A DNA stretch of 64,000 nucleotides from Methanomassiliicoccales archaeon LGM-RCC1 (GTDB taxonomy: Archaea > Thermoplasmatota > Thermoplasmata > Methanomassiliicoccales > Methanomethylophilaceae): NCBI GenBank assembly GCA_030168575.1, contig CP115555.1, positions 992,001 to 1,056,000 of the forward strand, read 5' to 3'. The first letter of the stretch is position 1, and every line of letters begins with the position of its first letter. The notes beneath the pieces were generated by a model that had not been told where the DNA came from, did no database searches, and saw only the letters and a list, made by a program, of their open reading frames with translations. The position numbers and the translations under genes were made by a program. Of this stretch, positions 44,056 to 53,145 are shown piece by piece.

Positions 44056-46233
44056 ATGAGTGACAGCTCACGCAAGCTTAGCTCGGGCTTTAAGAACTTA
44101 GTAGGTTCAGTCAAAGACCGCGGGCTAAATACGGATGCGATAACGAAGAACGTTCGCAAAGGCGTTGGTCAGTTATCATCAAAAGCAAAGGATATAATCA
44201 AGAAACCGGACTTGTCCAGGTTCAGGTCCTCCGCCTCTGAAGAGACGGAGACCGTGGATCTCAGCGATTACGGTTACGAGAAGATGCAGGGAATCTACTT
44301 CCAGAGGCACTCGGTCAGGAACATTTTCAATGAGAGCGCGGTCGTTATCAACCCGCATCCTGTCGCCGAGGAGTTCGAGTACACCCCTGCGGAGCCCGAA
44401 TCCGTTCCTGTGGAATCGGCACCCAAGTACACCGCTCAGGAATACCCCGAGTTCGAGTACGAGGACGATGACGAGGAAGAGGAGAACGTGGACTTCAACT
44501 CCCTCTTCGAGGGACAGGATGCCGAGGAGCCCTCCGAGCCTATGATCATGAAGATCGAGGAGGAAGTCGCCGAGGAATTAGAGGAGGTTCACCCCAGCTC
44601 AGATTATGCATCTCCCGCTGAGGACATAGATCCCAGGGCTCTTTTCGGTAACCTCATCATGAAGAAGGACGATGACGTCATGGTCCAGTCCGGAATCAAC
44701 GATGACGGCATCATCAGGGGAACCGCCCCCGAGGAGAAGTTCGATTTATTCGATTTTGCCGTCGAATCACACGAGATTGTGGAGAGCAAGGTCGAGTCTA
44801 GGATCAGGGCCGAATCATCGTTCATCGAGGAGGAGACCATCGCCGAGGAAGACCAGCCCTTCGAGGCGGATGGAACCGACGTCGAGGACGAGTTCGACAT
44901 CATGTTCGTCGAGAGGGACGAGCCCAAGATCGAGGACTTCTACAGATCCGTTCCCGAGATGCCTTCTGTTCAGGCACCCGAGGTCCCGGCAGCAATGGAG
45001 GTGCCGGCTGTTATCGAGGCACCCGTCTGGGAGATCTCCGAGGAAGCATCCGTTTCATTCACAGATTTCATTTCATCAATACCTGCAGAGGAACCCTTCG
45101 TGGCCGAGGCACCCGTCTGGGATGTCTCTGATGTTGCGGCAACCGCCTTCATCGACCACATCATGTCGATCCCCGAAGAGGAACCTGCACCGGTCGAGAT
45201 GCCCGCATGGGACGTCACCGAGGAGGCATCCGTCTCCTTCGCAGACTACATCTCGATGATCCCGGAGGAGGAGCCCGTTCCCGTCGAGATCCCTGTTTGG
45301 GATATCACAGAGGAAGCCTCGGTCTCCTTCATCGACCACATCATGTCGATCCCTGAAGAGGAGCCCTTCGTTGCTGCTCCCGTCTGGGAGATTTCGGATG
45401 ATGCTGCAGACGCATTCGTCGCATTCGGAGCCATCGAGCCCGAGTACCCCGCACAGCTTGTGCCTGAAATCGCATGGGACGTCACCGAGGATGCAGCAGT
45501 GTCCTTCGAGGACTTCCAGTCCATGGGACTGGTCCGCATGCCCGCATCAGTCGAGGTTCCCGTTTGGGATGTCACCGAGGACGGAGCAGACGCATTCGTC
45601 GCATTCGGAGTTATTGAGCCCGAGTACCCCGCACAGCTTGTGCCTGAAATCGCATGGGATGTCACCGAGGAGAGCGCAGCGGCATTCACCGCACTCGCCG
45701 CATCTGTTCCCGACTTCCCTGCAAGGGAGGCATTCGTCATGCCCGCATGGGATGCATCCGAGGCCGCTGTCGAGGCCTTCGGAGACTACATGCAGATCGA
45801 ACAGGACATGCAGAAGCAGGCAGTCTTCCAGGCAATGCCCTCAACCGTCGCCTTCACGAAGATCGAGGTCGAGCCTCTCGAGGCACGCGAGGAGTCATTC
45901 AACGCCCTTGCACTCGGAGGCATCTCCGAGATGGCCGAGACCTCCACTGATGTGGAGGAGAAGACCGATGTCAGGGAGAACCCCGACTTCAGCAAGGACA
46001 GCGTCATCGTAGAGAAGCCTGTGATCCAGGCAACGACCTACAAGTTCGTGTTCAAGGACGGAATGGTCCAGAAGATCCCCATGGGAACAACCGAGGACGT
46101 CGAGGAGAAGATCGAGGCCGCATCCGATTCGGAGTGCCTCGCACCCCTCCCCGAGGACAAGCAGACCCCTATGGTCAGCTTCTCCTTCGGACGCTCCTCC
46201 AAGAGCTACGATTCAGTCGGATTCAACTTCTGA
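44056..46233 (+). CDS. Acidic nine-repeat protein of unknown family
   Basis: A 725-residue cytosolic protein that I do not recognise. Residues 1-60 are basic and helix-prone (KLSSGFKNLVGSVKDRG, KAKDIIKKPDLSRF). Residues about 65-320 are very acidic and probably disordered (EYEDDDEEEENVDF). Residues about 320-590 contain nine tandem units of roughly 30 residues with the pattern PVWDVTEEASVSFxDxIxSI-PEEEP. The C-terminal 130 residues are non-repetitive with a beta-like YKFVFKDGMVQKIPMG. No signal peptide or membrane segment. Alone on its transcript. A scaffold or structural role is conceivable but unproven. Confidence 0.8.
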   Translation: MSDSSRKLSSGFKNLVGSVKDRGLNTDAITKNVRKGVGQLSSKAKDIIKKPDLSRFRSSASEETETVDLSDYGYEKMQGIYFQRHSVRNIFNESAVVINPHPVAEEFEYTPAEPESVPVESAPKYTAQEYPEFEYEDDDEEEENVDFNSLFEGQDAEEPSEPMIMKIEEEVAEELEEVHPSSDYASPAEDIDPRALFGNLIMKKDDDVMVQSGINDDGIIRGTAPEEKFDLFDFAVESHEIVESKVESRIRAESSFIEEETIAEEDQPFEADGTDVEDEFDIMFVERDEPKIEDFYRSVPEMPSVQAPEVPAAMEVPAVIEAPVWEISEEASVSFTDFISSIPAEEPFVAEAPVWDVSDVAATAFIDHIMSIPEEEPAPVEMPAWDVTEEASVSFADYISMIPEEEPVPVEIPVWDITEEASVSFIDHIMSIPEEEPFVAAPVWEISDDAADAFVAFGAIEPEYPAQLVPEIAWDVTEDAAVSFEDFQSMGLVRMPASVEVPVWDVTEDGADAFVAFGVIEPEYPAQLVPEIAWDVTEESAAAFTALAASVPDFPAREAFVMPAWDASEAAVEAFGDYMQIEQDMQKQAVFQAMPSTVAFTKIEVEPLEAREESFNALALGGISEMAETSTDVEEKTDVRENPDFSKDSVIVEKPVIQATTYKFVFKDGMVQKIPMGTTEDVEEKIEAASDSECLAPLPEDKQTPMVSFSFGRSSKSYDSVGFNF
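45019..45830 (+). repeat. Coding tandem repeats (nine units of about 90 bases)
   Basis: In-frame repeats inside the acidic protein gene. Most units have diverged, but two stretches are nearly identical at DNA level: the unit with ATCGACCACATCATGTCGAT at 45151 and 45331, and a segment of about 70 bases starting GCATTCGGAG at 45421 and 45601. The close copies indicate recent duplication. Confidence 0.8.
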
Positions 46234-46277
46234 TTCCGAAGAAACTTCTTTCCCATCCAAACCATTTCTTTTACGTT

Positions 46278-46289
46278 TTTATATTATTA
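46278..46289 (+). promoter_or_regulatory. TATA box of CPA2 antiporter gene
   Basis: TTTTTATATTAT centred about 25 bases before the ATG at 46306; leaderless start. Confidence 0.5.
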
Positions 46290-46305
46290 TCAGATTACAA
46301 GACCC

Positions 46306-47595
46306 ATGGAACTCCTCTTACAGGTTCTCTTCAGTATGGCGGTCATCTTCGTGTTGGCCCGTATAGGTGCGACACTTTTCGCAAGATTTGGTTTTCCCGG
46401 CCTTATCGGCGAGATACTCATCGGTATACTGATTGCGAACGTTGCTGGAGGAAGCTTCATGACAGATATCCTCGCTATCGATCCTTATTCTGATGAGTAC
46501 GGCGAGGATAACATCTACGATATCATCTACACCCTGTCTGAGCTGGGAGTCATGTTCCTGCTGTTCTCCGTCGGATTGGAGACGAAGGTCAAGGACCTCC
46601 TGGGATCCGGTAAGGCCGCATTCCTAACGGCATTGCTGGGAGTCATACTGCCGTTCATAGCCGGTTTCGCACTTGTCATGGCGATCGGAGGATACAGCAT
46701 GAACGCAGCTATGTTCATGGGTGCGGCAATGGTCGCCACATCGGTGGGAATCACTGCCCGTATCATCAAGGACATGAGACTGATGGAGGTCAAGGAGTCC
46801 CGTATCATCATCGCAGCAGCCGTCATTGACGATGTTCTCGGAATGATCGTTCTGGCCATCGTTCAGGGAATGGCATCTTCAGAGGGCGGTATAGACATGG
46901 TCGACCTCTCCATTATCATCATCAAGGCTGTGGTGTTCGTGTTGGCTGCGATAGCAGTAGCCAAGTACGTCGTCCCGAAGATCTACGACTTCTTCGATGA
47001 GAGGAATGCGAAGGTCAGGGCAGCCGGAAAGGTCCCTATCACATACAACAAGCTTGTATTCGCCATCATCGTCTGTCTTTCAATGGCCGCTCTGGCAGAG
47101 TACATCGGACTCGCGGCCATCATCGGAGCGTTCCTTGCAGGAATGATGTTCGCAGATTACGCTTGGGAGTGGGAGCTGGAGCACAGGGTGGAGGCTATCA
47201 CCTCGTTCCTGATTTCGTTCTTCTTCATCAATGTCGGACTGCAGGTGGATATCTACGCGATGTCCGATATGTCCATAGTGTTCCTTGTACTGATCGTCAT
47301 CATCCTCGCTATGGTCACCAAGTACTTCGGATGCGGTCTCGGAGCAAGGCTCGGGGACAAGTCGATCGACAGAGCCTCCTTCAGCATCATCGGAGTCGGT
47401 ATGATGCCCAGGGGAGAGGTCGGAATCATCATCGCATCGATAGGTCTCCACGCTGGTGTGATGACCGGAGACCTCTACACCGTCGTCGTCTTGATGTCTG
47501 TGCTGACCACTATCATAGCGCCTCCGATCCTTTCTTCACTGTTCAAGAAGAAGTACGAAGGGCAATACACCATCATCCCGGAAGACGAGATCTGA
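46306..47595 (+). CDS. CPA2-family cation:proton antiporter
   Basis: Monovalent cation/proton antiporter (NapA/KefB-like), 429 residues with twelve or thirteen segments. The ion-binding pair is in AAAVIDDVLGMIV near residues 170-182; FPGLIGEILIGIL and FSVGLET mark the first repeat, and GVGMMPRGEVGIII the end. No C-terminal TrkA nucleotide-binding domain. Leaderless promoter. Confidence 0.9.
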   Translation: MELLLQVLFSMAVIFVLARIGATLFARFGFPGLIGEILIGILIANVAGGSFMTDILAIDPYSDEYGEDNIYDIIYTLSELGVMFLLFSVGLETKVKDLLGSGKAAFLTALLGVILPFIAGFALVMAIGGYSMNAAMFMGAAMVATSVGITARIIKDMRLMEVKESRIIIAAAVIDDVLGMIVLAIVQGMASSEGGIDMVDLSIIIIKAVVFVLAAIAVAKYVVPKIYDFFDERNAKVRAAGKVPITYNKLVFAIIVCLSMAALAEYIGLAAIIGAFLAGMMFADYAWEWELEHRVEAITSFLISFFFINVGLQVDIYAMSDMSIVFLVLIVIILAMVTKYFGCGLGARLGDKSIDRASFSIIGVGMMPRGEVGIIIASIGLHAGVMTGDLYTVVVLMSVLTTIIAPPILSSLFKKKYEGQYTIIPEDEI

Positions 47596-47665
47596 CCCAC
47601 ATCCTATAAAACGGAAGATGGAGATTCGTACTCCGTACTTACCTTAACTACTGTGAGGTTTAAGG

Positions 47666-49072
47666 ATGGATGAGACTGAAATTGCAGATATGCTGTGGGA
47701 ATTCGACGATCTCTTATGGTTGATCCCGTTCGTGTTGATCTTCCTTCTCGGATTGTATTCAACCATCAGGTTCAAAGGGATCCAGTTCACACAGATCAAG
47801 GAGATGTTCAAGGTAACATTCTCCAAGGAAAAGAGTGAGAAAGGAGAAGTCACGCCGTTCCAAGTGTTCTGCGTGAGCATGGGTAACCGTGTGGGAGTCG
47901 GAAACATCGCCGGTCCCGTTACCGCAATCTTGTGCGGTGGACCCGGAGCCATATTCTGGATGTGGGTTTTCGCTACGTTGGGCGGAGCAACGAGTTTCGT
48001 TGAGTCGACCATCGGACAGCTGTTCAAGACCCGTGATAAAGATGGTAACTCCAAGGGAGGTCCCGCTTACAACATCGCCAACGGACTCGGATTGAAGAAG
48101 TTCGGAGCAGTCGTCGCCGGTCTTATGATCATGATGTATCTGGTCGGATACATCTCGTCGGAGACGGCAGCCATTTCCGAAGCGTTCTGTGGAGCATTCG
48201 AGTTCGAGAACAATGCGCTGATCCTCGCGATCGTGATGACCATCATCGCATTCATCGTGGCCATAGGAGGATTCAAGAGGATCGCCAAATCATCCGCATA
48301 CATCGTTCCCTTCATGGCTCTGGGATGGCTCGTGATCTGTCTCGTTACGGTTCTGTTGAACTATCAGAATATCGGCAACGCGATCGTTATGATCTTCCAG
48401 TATGCATTCAGTCCGCCCGCATTCGTCGGCGGAATCGCTGGTGCATTGCTTTGGGGTATGAGGAGAGGAATCTGGTCCAACGAGGCCGGTATCGGTACCA
48501 TTACCAACGTATCGTCCCTGGCGGATGTCGACCACCCTGCATCTCAGGGTCTCTCCCAGTCCCTGGGAGTACTCATCGACACGCTGATCTGTACCCTCAC
48601 CGCACTGGTCATCCTGACCTACATGAACTTCGATCCCTTGGTGGAGATCGCAGAGGACTCCATGCCTTATCTGCAGGGAGCATTCACAAGTGTTCTCGGA
48701 GACATAGCGCCTACGCTGATCTTCATCTTCATCTTCCTGTTCTCTATCACCTGTCTCATGGGAGACTATGTGATCGGTGAGAACAATCTGAAGTTCATAA
48801 CCGAGAGCAAGAACTCGAAGTACATCATCATGATCCTGGTCATGGTGGTCGTGTTCTTCTCCACCCTGTATGCATCGGACCTCATCTTCGCCATACTGGA
48901 CATCCTGTTGGCGCTGTGCGGTATAATCAACTGTTTCGTCATCTTCAAGCTCTTCAACCGTGCTGTTGAAGTCTACAATGATTACAAGAAGCAGAAGGCC
49001 GAAGGCGTTGAGAAGCCCAAATTCCACAAGGATGCTCTCAGTGACGACACCGGTGTGACCGATTGGGAATGA
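47666..49072 (+). CDS. Alanine/glycine:cation symporter (AGCS) family
   Basis: Sodium- or proton-coupled amino-acid carrier, 468 residues, about eleven segments. AGCS marks: VSMGNRVGVGNIAGPVTAIL, GPGAIFWMWVFATLGGAT, and GMRRGIWSNEAGIGT. Likely imports alanine, glycine or similar. GAGGTTTAAGG just before the ATG is the ribosome-binding site. Terminator at 49082. Confidence 0.92.
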   Translation: MDETEIADMLWEFDDLLWLIPFVLIFLLGLYSTIRFKGIQFTQIKEMFKVTFSKEKSEKGEVTPFQVFCVSMGNRVGVGNIAGPVTAILCGGPGAIFWMWVFATLGGATSFVESTIGQLFKTRDKDGNSKGGPAYNIANGLGLKKFGAVVAGLMIMMYLVGYISSETAAISEAFCGAFEFENNALILAIVMTIIAFIVAIGGFKRIAKSSAYIVPFMALGWLVICLVTVLLNYQNIGNAIVMIFQYAFSPPAFVGGIAGALLWGMRRGIWSNEAGIGTITNVSSLADVDHPASQGLSQSLGVLIDTLICTLTALVILTYMNFDPLVEIAEDSMPYLQGAFTSVLGDIAPTLIFIFIFLFSITCLMGDYVIGENNLKFITESKNSKYIIMILVMVVVFFSTLYASDLIFAILDILLALCGIINCFVIFKLFNRAVEVYNDYKKQKAEGVEKPKFHKDALSDDTGVTDWE

Positions 49073-49081
49073 AACATTTCA

Positions 49082-49097
49082 GCCCGCGAAAGCGGGC
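49082..49097 (+). terminator. Terminator of AGCS gene
   Basis: GCCCGC-GAAA-GCGGGC hairpin, 9 bases after the stop codon. Confidence 0.65.
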
Positions 49098-49109
49098 ATC
49101 AAACGATTT

Positions 49110-49177
49110 CATTAAAAGTGGCCTCTTGCTTCGTTTGAAGTGAAGTAAAACAAAGAGGCAAGAGGCCACTTTTAATG
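49110..49177. repeat. Long inverted repeat (20-base perfect arms)
   Basis: Arms CATTAAAAGTGGCCTCTTGC (49110-49129) and its exact complement (49158-49177) flank a 28-base loop, between convergent genes. Could be the terminator of the minus-strand gene at 49189-49692, or a small mobile sequence; its first bases resemble the inverted ends at 34964 and 35356. Confidence 0.65.
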
Positions 49178-49188
49178 AGGGAAACCCC

Positions 49189-49692
49189 TTACAATCCTTT
49201 TCTCTCCAGAACTTTCTCTTTGATCAGCCTGGTAGATTCAACCGCGGATCTGCTGAAGACGTCTGACCCCATCTTCTCTGCAAGGAATTCGTTGATGGCC
49301 GCACCGCCAACATTGACGATAAGGCGATCCCTGATGCCTGCTTCCTCCAGAAGCTCTTCGAGATCATAGAGGCTAGGACAGTCGTATGTGGTCTGAACCG
49401 ATAGGCATAGAACATCTATGGTCGGGTCCTCGGCGCAGGATTTGATCATCGTCTCTACGTTCACATGACGGTCGGCCACGACGGTCTCGAATCCGGAGAT
49501 CCTGAGCAGGCATGACATCAGATCCCTTCCTTCGGTATGGTTCCCGAAGCTGCCCACATAGGCCTTCCCTATGATCTCCAGCCCCTCATCCATTGAATCC
49601 AGGATATCCTTGGCCGAGCGTATGAACTGAAGAAGTGGAACGCGTCCGGATTCGAATTCGGACATCAGCGCATCGAGCCTTGGATCGGACAT
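49189..49692 (-). CDS. Corrinoid-protein-like B12-binding-fold protein
   Basis: A 167-residue protein with the layout of a methyltransferase corrinoid protein: a helical N-terminal domain (residues 1-45) and a Rossmann-like domain. The base-off motif DxHxxG is degenerate: FGNHTEGRDLM has the His and Gly but Asn in place of Asp. Downstream LLRISGFETVVADRHV and LCLSVQTTYDCP follow the fold. It may bind corrinoid weakly or not at all. The ATG at 49692 is 25 bases after TTATATCC; an ATG at 49698 is also possible. Confidence 0.65.
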   Translation of the reverse strand: MSDPRLDALMSEFESGRVPLLQFIRSAKDILDSMDEGLEIIGKAYVGSFGNHTEGRDLMSCLLRISGFETVVADRHVNVETMIKSCAEDPTIDVLCLSVQTTYDCPSLYDLEELLEEAGIRDRLIVNVGGAAINEFLAEKMGSDVFSRSAVESTRLIKEKVLERKGL

Positions 49693-49796
49693 GCGCATGT
49701 ATCGGAATCAGAGGATATAACTGGAATGCACTCTGATGGATTTTCAAAATAGCCTTTCACCGACTGATGAAGGGCCTGACTACGGCAACCTAACGA

Positions 49797-49961
49797 TCAG
49801 AGGGAGAAGAATGCGGATGCGATCTCCACGATGACGATGACAGCAATGGCGATACCGATGACCGCGTAGGGGCTGACCTTGAGACCCTTCTCGTTCTCGA
49901 CGTCGAAGTATCTCATCAGACCTGCGGAGGACTGGAAACCGCTGTCGTTCTTTTTTGCCAT
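49797..49961 (-). CDS. secG: Protein translocase subunit Sec61-beta
   Basis: A 54-residue tail-anchored protein: KKNDSGFQSSAGLMRYFD near the N-terminus matches the archaeal Sec61-beta box, and the single membrane helix covers about residues 32-52. It is the third subunit of the SecYE translocon. The ATG at 49961 is 26 bases after the TATA box CCTTTTATAG, hence leaderless. Confidence 0.93.
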   Translation of the reverse strand: MAKKNDSGFQSSAGLMRYFDVENEKGLKVSPYAVIGIAIAVIVIVEIASAFFSL

Positions 49962-50077
49962 AAAGTAGCGAATTAAGGACAACTATAAAAGGACTGCCAT
50001 AGAATGATTGGAAAGCCTTTCAGTCGAGCGTGACCGAAATCCCTTTTTATTATACATATATACGCGCTTCGATTAGA

Positions 50078-51628
50078 ATGCACTGGGCAGATGTAATCGC
50101 AAAGGAAGTGGCAGAGACCTGCGAGCACCCGTTGATCGCTACAGGAATCAGCCCCACGGGAATCATCCACGTAGGAAGTCTAAGAGAGGCAATCACCGGA
50201 GAATCCATCCGCAGTGCCGTGGCGTCCCAAGGAAAGAACGTTAGGCTGATCTACCTCATAGACTCGTTCGACCCTCTGAGGAAGAGGTACGAGTTCCTCC
50301 CGGAAGAGTACGAGGACTATGTCGGAAAGCCTATCTGCATGATCCCCTGCCCCTGCGGTAAGCACAACAACTACGCCCATCACTTCATCCAGCCTTTCTT
50401 GGACGCAGTCGATTCCCTGGAGGTCCACTGCGAGATCGTCTGGACCCACGAGCTCTACGCTAATGGGGAGTTCGCCAAGTGGATCGACATGACGATCAAC
50501 AAGAGGCAGGAGGTCATCCAGATCCTCCACGAGGTCACCGGAAAGGATGCCGACCCCAACTTCTCGCCCTACGATCCGCTCTGCCCAGACTGCGGTCGCT
50601 TCTGCAAGGCGAACTTCGACACTTACGAGTTCCCCTACCTCGAGTACTCCTGTAAATGCGGATCCAGCGGAAAGGTTGATGTCCGCAAGATGGAGGGAAA
50701 GCTCAAGTGGAGGCTCGAGTGGCCTGCCAAGTGGATGATCTTCGGAACATCCGCAGAGCCCTTCGGAAAGGACCACGCGGCAGCGGGAGGTTCCTACGAT
50801 TCCGGAAAGAGGCTCGTCTCAGAGATCTTCGGAGGAAAGGCACCCTATCCTATCCCATACGAGTTCGTCCAGCTGAAGTCCGGAGGACAGATCGTCCAGA
50901 TGCACAAGTCCCTGGGAAGCGCGGTCACCGGTCTCGATGCGATCAACATGACCCCTCCAGAGGTCCTCAACTACCTGTTCCTCAGGACACAGCCCAACAG
51001 GGCCATCGACTACGATTATGGAATGGGGCTCCTGGACATGACCGATGAGTACGACAGGATGGAGAAGGCATACTTCTCCAAGGAGTTCACCGAGGCAGAG
51101 GAGAACAACGTCGCGGCATATGTCATCGCTCAGCACAACCATGTTCCTGAGAAGCTGCCCATGCAGATCTCATACAGGCATCTGGTCAACGTCGTCCAGA
51201 TGGCGAAGGACTTCGACGGCGTGATGGAGATCCTGGGAAGGACCGAGGATATGTCTAAGATCACCGACTTCGACCGCAAGAGGCTCCAGGTCCGTGTGGA
51301 CTGCATCCGGTTCTGGCTGGACAAGTTCGCTCCCGATAACGTCAAGTTCTCCATACAGGACAAGGTCCCCGAGGGAATAGAGCTCTCCGCCGATGAGAAG
51401 GCTTACTTTAAGGCACTGGCGGGTAGGCTTGCGGATGATGCATGGACTGCCGAATCGATCAACGCCGCAGTCACTGAGGTCGCACAGGGCTCCATCGGAA
51501 ACAAAGGCGCCTTCAAGGCGATGTACAAGATCCTCATAGGTAAGAACATGGGTCCGAGGCTCGGACCGTTCCTGGCCAGCATGGACAAGCAGTTCGTCAT
51601 CGGAAGGCTCAACGAAGCATCTCTGTGA
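50078..51628 (+). CDS. lysS: Class I lysyl-tRNA synthetase
   Basis: Charges tRNA-Lys; class I enzyme found in many archaea. The HIGH-type motif is in GISPTGIIHVGSLRE near residue 25; the KMSKS-type signature appears as IVQMHKSLGSAV. A zinc-ribbon-like insertion (CPCGKHNN, CPDCGRFC, CKCG) lies between. The length of 516 residues is normal. The ATG at 50078 is about 27 bases after TTATTATACATATA, so leaderless; an upstream in-frame extension to 50030 contains that box and is rejected. Confidence 0.95.
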   Translation: MHWADVIAKEVAETCEHPLIATGISPTGIIHVGSLREAITGESIRSAVASQGKNVRLIYLIDSFDPLRKRYEFLPEEYEDYVGKPICMIPCPCGKHNNYAHHFIQPFLDAVDSLEVHCEIVWTHELYANGEFAKWIDMTINKRQEVIQILHEVTGKDADPNFSPYDPLCPDCGRFCKANFDTYEFPYLEYSCKCGSSGKVDVRKMEGKLKWRLEWPAKWMIFGTSAEPFGKDHAAAGGSYDSGKRLVSEIFGGKAPYPIPYEFVQLKSGGQIVQMHKSLGSAVTGLDAINMTPPEVLNYLFLRTQPNRAIDYDYGMGLLDMTDEYDRMEKAYFSKEFTEAEENNVAAYVIAQHNHVPEKLPMQISYRHLVNVVQMAKDFDGVMEILGRTEDMSKITDFDRKRLQVRVDCIRFWLDKFAPDNVKFSIQDKVPEGIELSADEKAYFKALAGRLADDAWTAESINAAVTEVAQGSIGNKGAFKAMYKILIGKNMGPRLGPFLASMDKQFVIGRLNEASL

Positions 51629-51635
51629 AAGGCAA

Positions 51636-51651
51636 GGGGGAGCATTCCCCC
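51636..51651 (+). terminator. Terminator of lysS
   Basis: GGGGGA-GCAT-TCCCCC followed by ATTTATTTA, 8 bases after the stop codon. Confidence 0.6.
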
Positions 51652-51683
51652 ATTTATTTATCGGACAAGAGGGATTTGAGAAC

Positions 51684-51971
51684 ATGGAGTACAGAGAGCT
51701 TCTGCCCATTCTGACCATCGTAGGCATGATCGCCACGGTCCTGTCGTTCCTGGTGTATGTGTTCGTCCCTAGCGGAGTCTTCATCGGGACGTTCATCATC
51801 GGAATGGTCCTGATGGTAGGAGGATATACCCTCTCCGCACTTAGCTCCAGGAAGATCGAGAAGGAATTGGCATCGAGGGAAGAGGCCGCTATGGACAGGG
51901 GATGCATAATCTCTCTTGACGGCCCATACCAGCCTGTCGGCGACGATGCCACGATAGAGGTCCTGGAGTAA
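51684..51971 (+). CDS. Small two-segment membrane protein
   Basis: Unrecognised 95-residue protein: membrane segments at about residues 6-28 and 33-51, then a short acidic cytosolic tail. It ends 5 bases before the HD-domain gene and is probably co-transcribed with it. Confidence 0.68.
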   Translation: MEYRELLPILTIVGMIATVLSFLVYVFVPSGVFIGTFIIGMVLMVGGYTLSALSSRKIEKELASREEAAMDRGCIISLDGPYQPVGDDATIEVLE

Positions 51972-51976
51972 TCGGC

Positions 51977-53122
51977 ATGTCCGCTCTCAACGCACGCATC
52001 CTGTACCTTTTCTTCGATTCCGCCAACATGCACAGGTGGAACGACCATCTCAGGCCGGTCGATCTGACGGAGATGGACAAGCAGGCACACAAGGCCGCCA
52101 TATCCTGGATGATCGGCAAGTTCGAGGAGAAGGCTGGCAAATCCGTGGACTGGAAGAGGCTCATAGAGCACCAGATCTTCTCGTTCATACAGCGCGCCGT
52201 TCTCACAGACCTGAAGCCCCAGGTCTTCCACAAGATCTCTCAGGACAGGAGAGAGGATGTCAACGAGTTCGTCATCTCAGAATATGACAGGTTGATCCCC
52301 GATTCCGATCCGGATTTCAGGCAGAGATTCATCACATACCTCGAGAAGGACTACAAGTCTCACGAGGATGACATCATCCGTGCAGCTCACTATCTGGCCA
52401 CACGCTGGGAGTTCAATCTGATCTATGATTCCAATAGATCGCTTTACGGCATCGATATCACCCGCAACGAGATCGACGAGCAGATCGACCAGCATATGGA
52501 TCTGGCCGGGGTGCGCGAGATCGCCACCTCAAGGAGCGATTCCTTCAATTTCATCGACCTGATCGGACAGCTGAGATTCCAGCAGCGCTGGGCGAGGACG
52601 CCCCGCATCCCCAAGACGACGGTTCTGGGGCACTCCCTGATGGTCGCCAATTCGATGTTCCTCAACGATCTGGATGCCGGTGCCTCAGATAGGCAGATCT
52701 ACAACGATTACTACACCGGTCTATTCCACGATCTTCCCGAGGTGCTCACCAAGGATGTCATCACGCCGATCAAGGTGAACGTCTCCGGATTGGCATCCCT
52801 GCTGGAGGATTACGAGAGGGATCTGGTGGAGAGCAAGATCCTCCCCTTGTTGGCGCCGGAGTGGCATGAGGAGTTCATGTTCATGGTCATGGACCCGTTC
52901 GACGATGCTACCAATCCTAAGTTCGGGAGGAGGAACGGTTACGACCTCAAGACCTGCGACAACCTCGCCGCTTACATGGAGGCGCACATCTCCATCTGCT
53001 ACGGAGTGAGCTCAACCACCCTCAGACAGGGCGAGAAGGACATCCGCGCCAAGCTTCTGGACAGGAAGGGAAGCATAGATACCGCAAGGATCGTTGCCGA
53101 TCTGGACACCATGAATATTTGA
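51977..53122 (+). CDS. HD-domain phosphohydrolase (YfbR-like)
   Basis: A 381-residue protein with a C-terminal HD domain: GHSLMVAN, then the metal pair His-Asp in LFHDLPEVLTKDVITP, and a later Asp in the CDNLAAYMEAH helix. The two-domain layout resembles 5'-deoxynucleotidase YfbR-like proteins; the N-terminal 190 residues are helical and unrecognised. Nucleotide or nucleoside-phosphate hydrolysis is the family function; the substrate is not visible. Confidence 0.8.
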   Translation: MSALNARILYLFFDSANMHRWNDHLRPVDLTEMDKQAHKAAISWMIGKFEEKAGKSVDWKRLIEHQIFSFIQRAVLTDLKPQVFHKISQDRREDVNEFVISEYDRLIPDSDPDFRQRFITYLEKDYKSHEDDIIRAAHYLATRWEFNLIYDSNRSLYGIDITRNEIDEQIDQHMDLAGVREIATSRSDSFNFIDLIGQLRFQQRWARTPRIPKTTVLGHSLMVANSMFLNDLDAGASDRQIYNDYYTGLFHDLPEVLTKDVITPIKVNVSGLASLLEDYERDLVESKILPLLAPEWHEEFMFMVMDPFDDATNPKFGRRNGYDLKTCDNLAAYMEAHISICYGVSSTTLRQGEKDIRAKLLDRKGSIDTARIVADLDTMNI

Positions 53123-53145
53123 TATACCAAACCGATACCGCCCTC

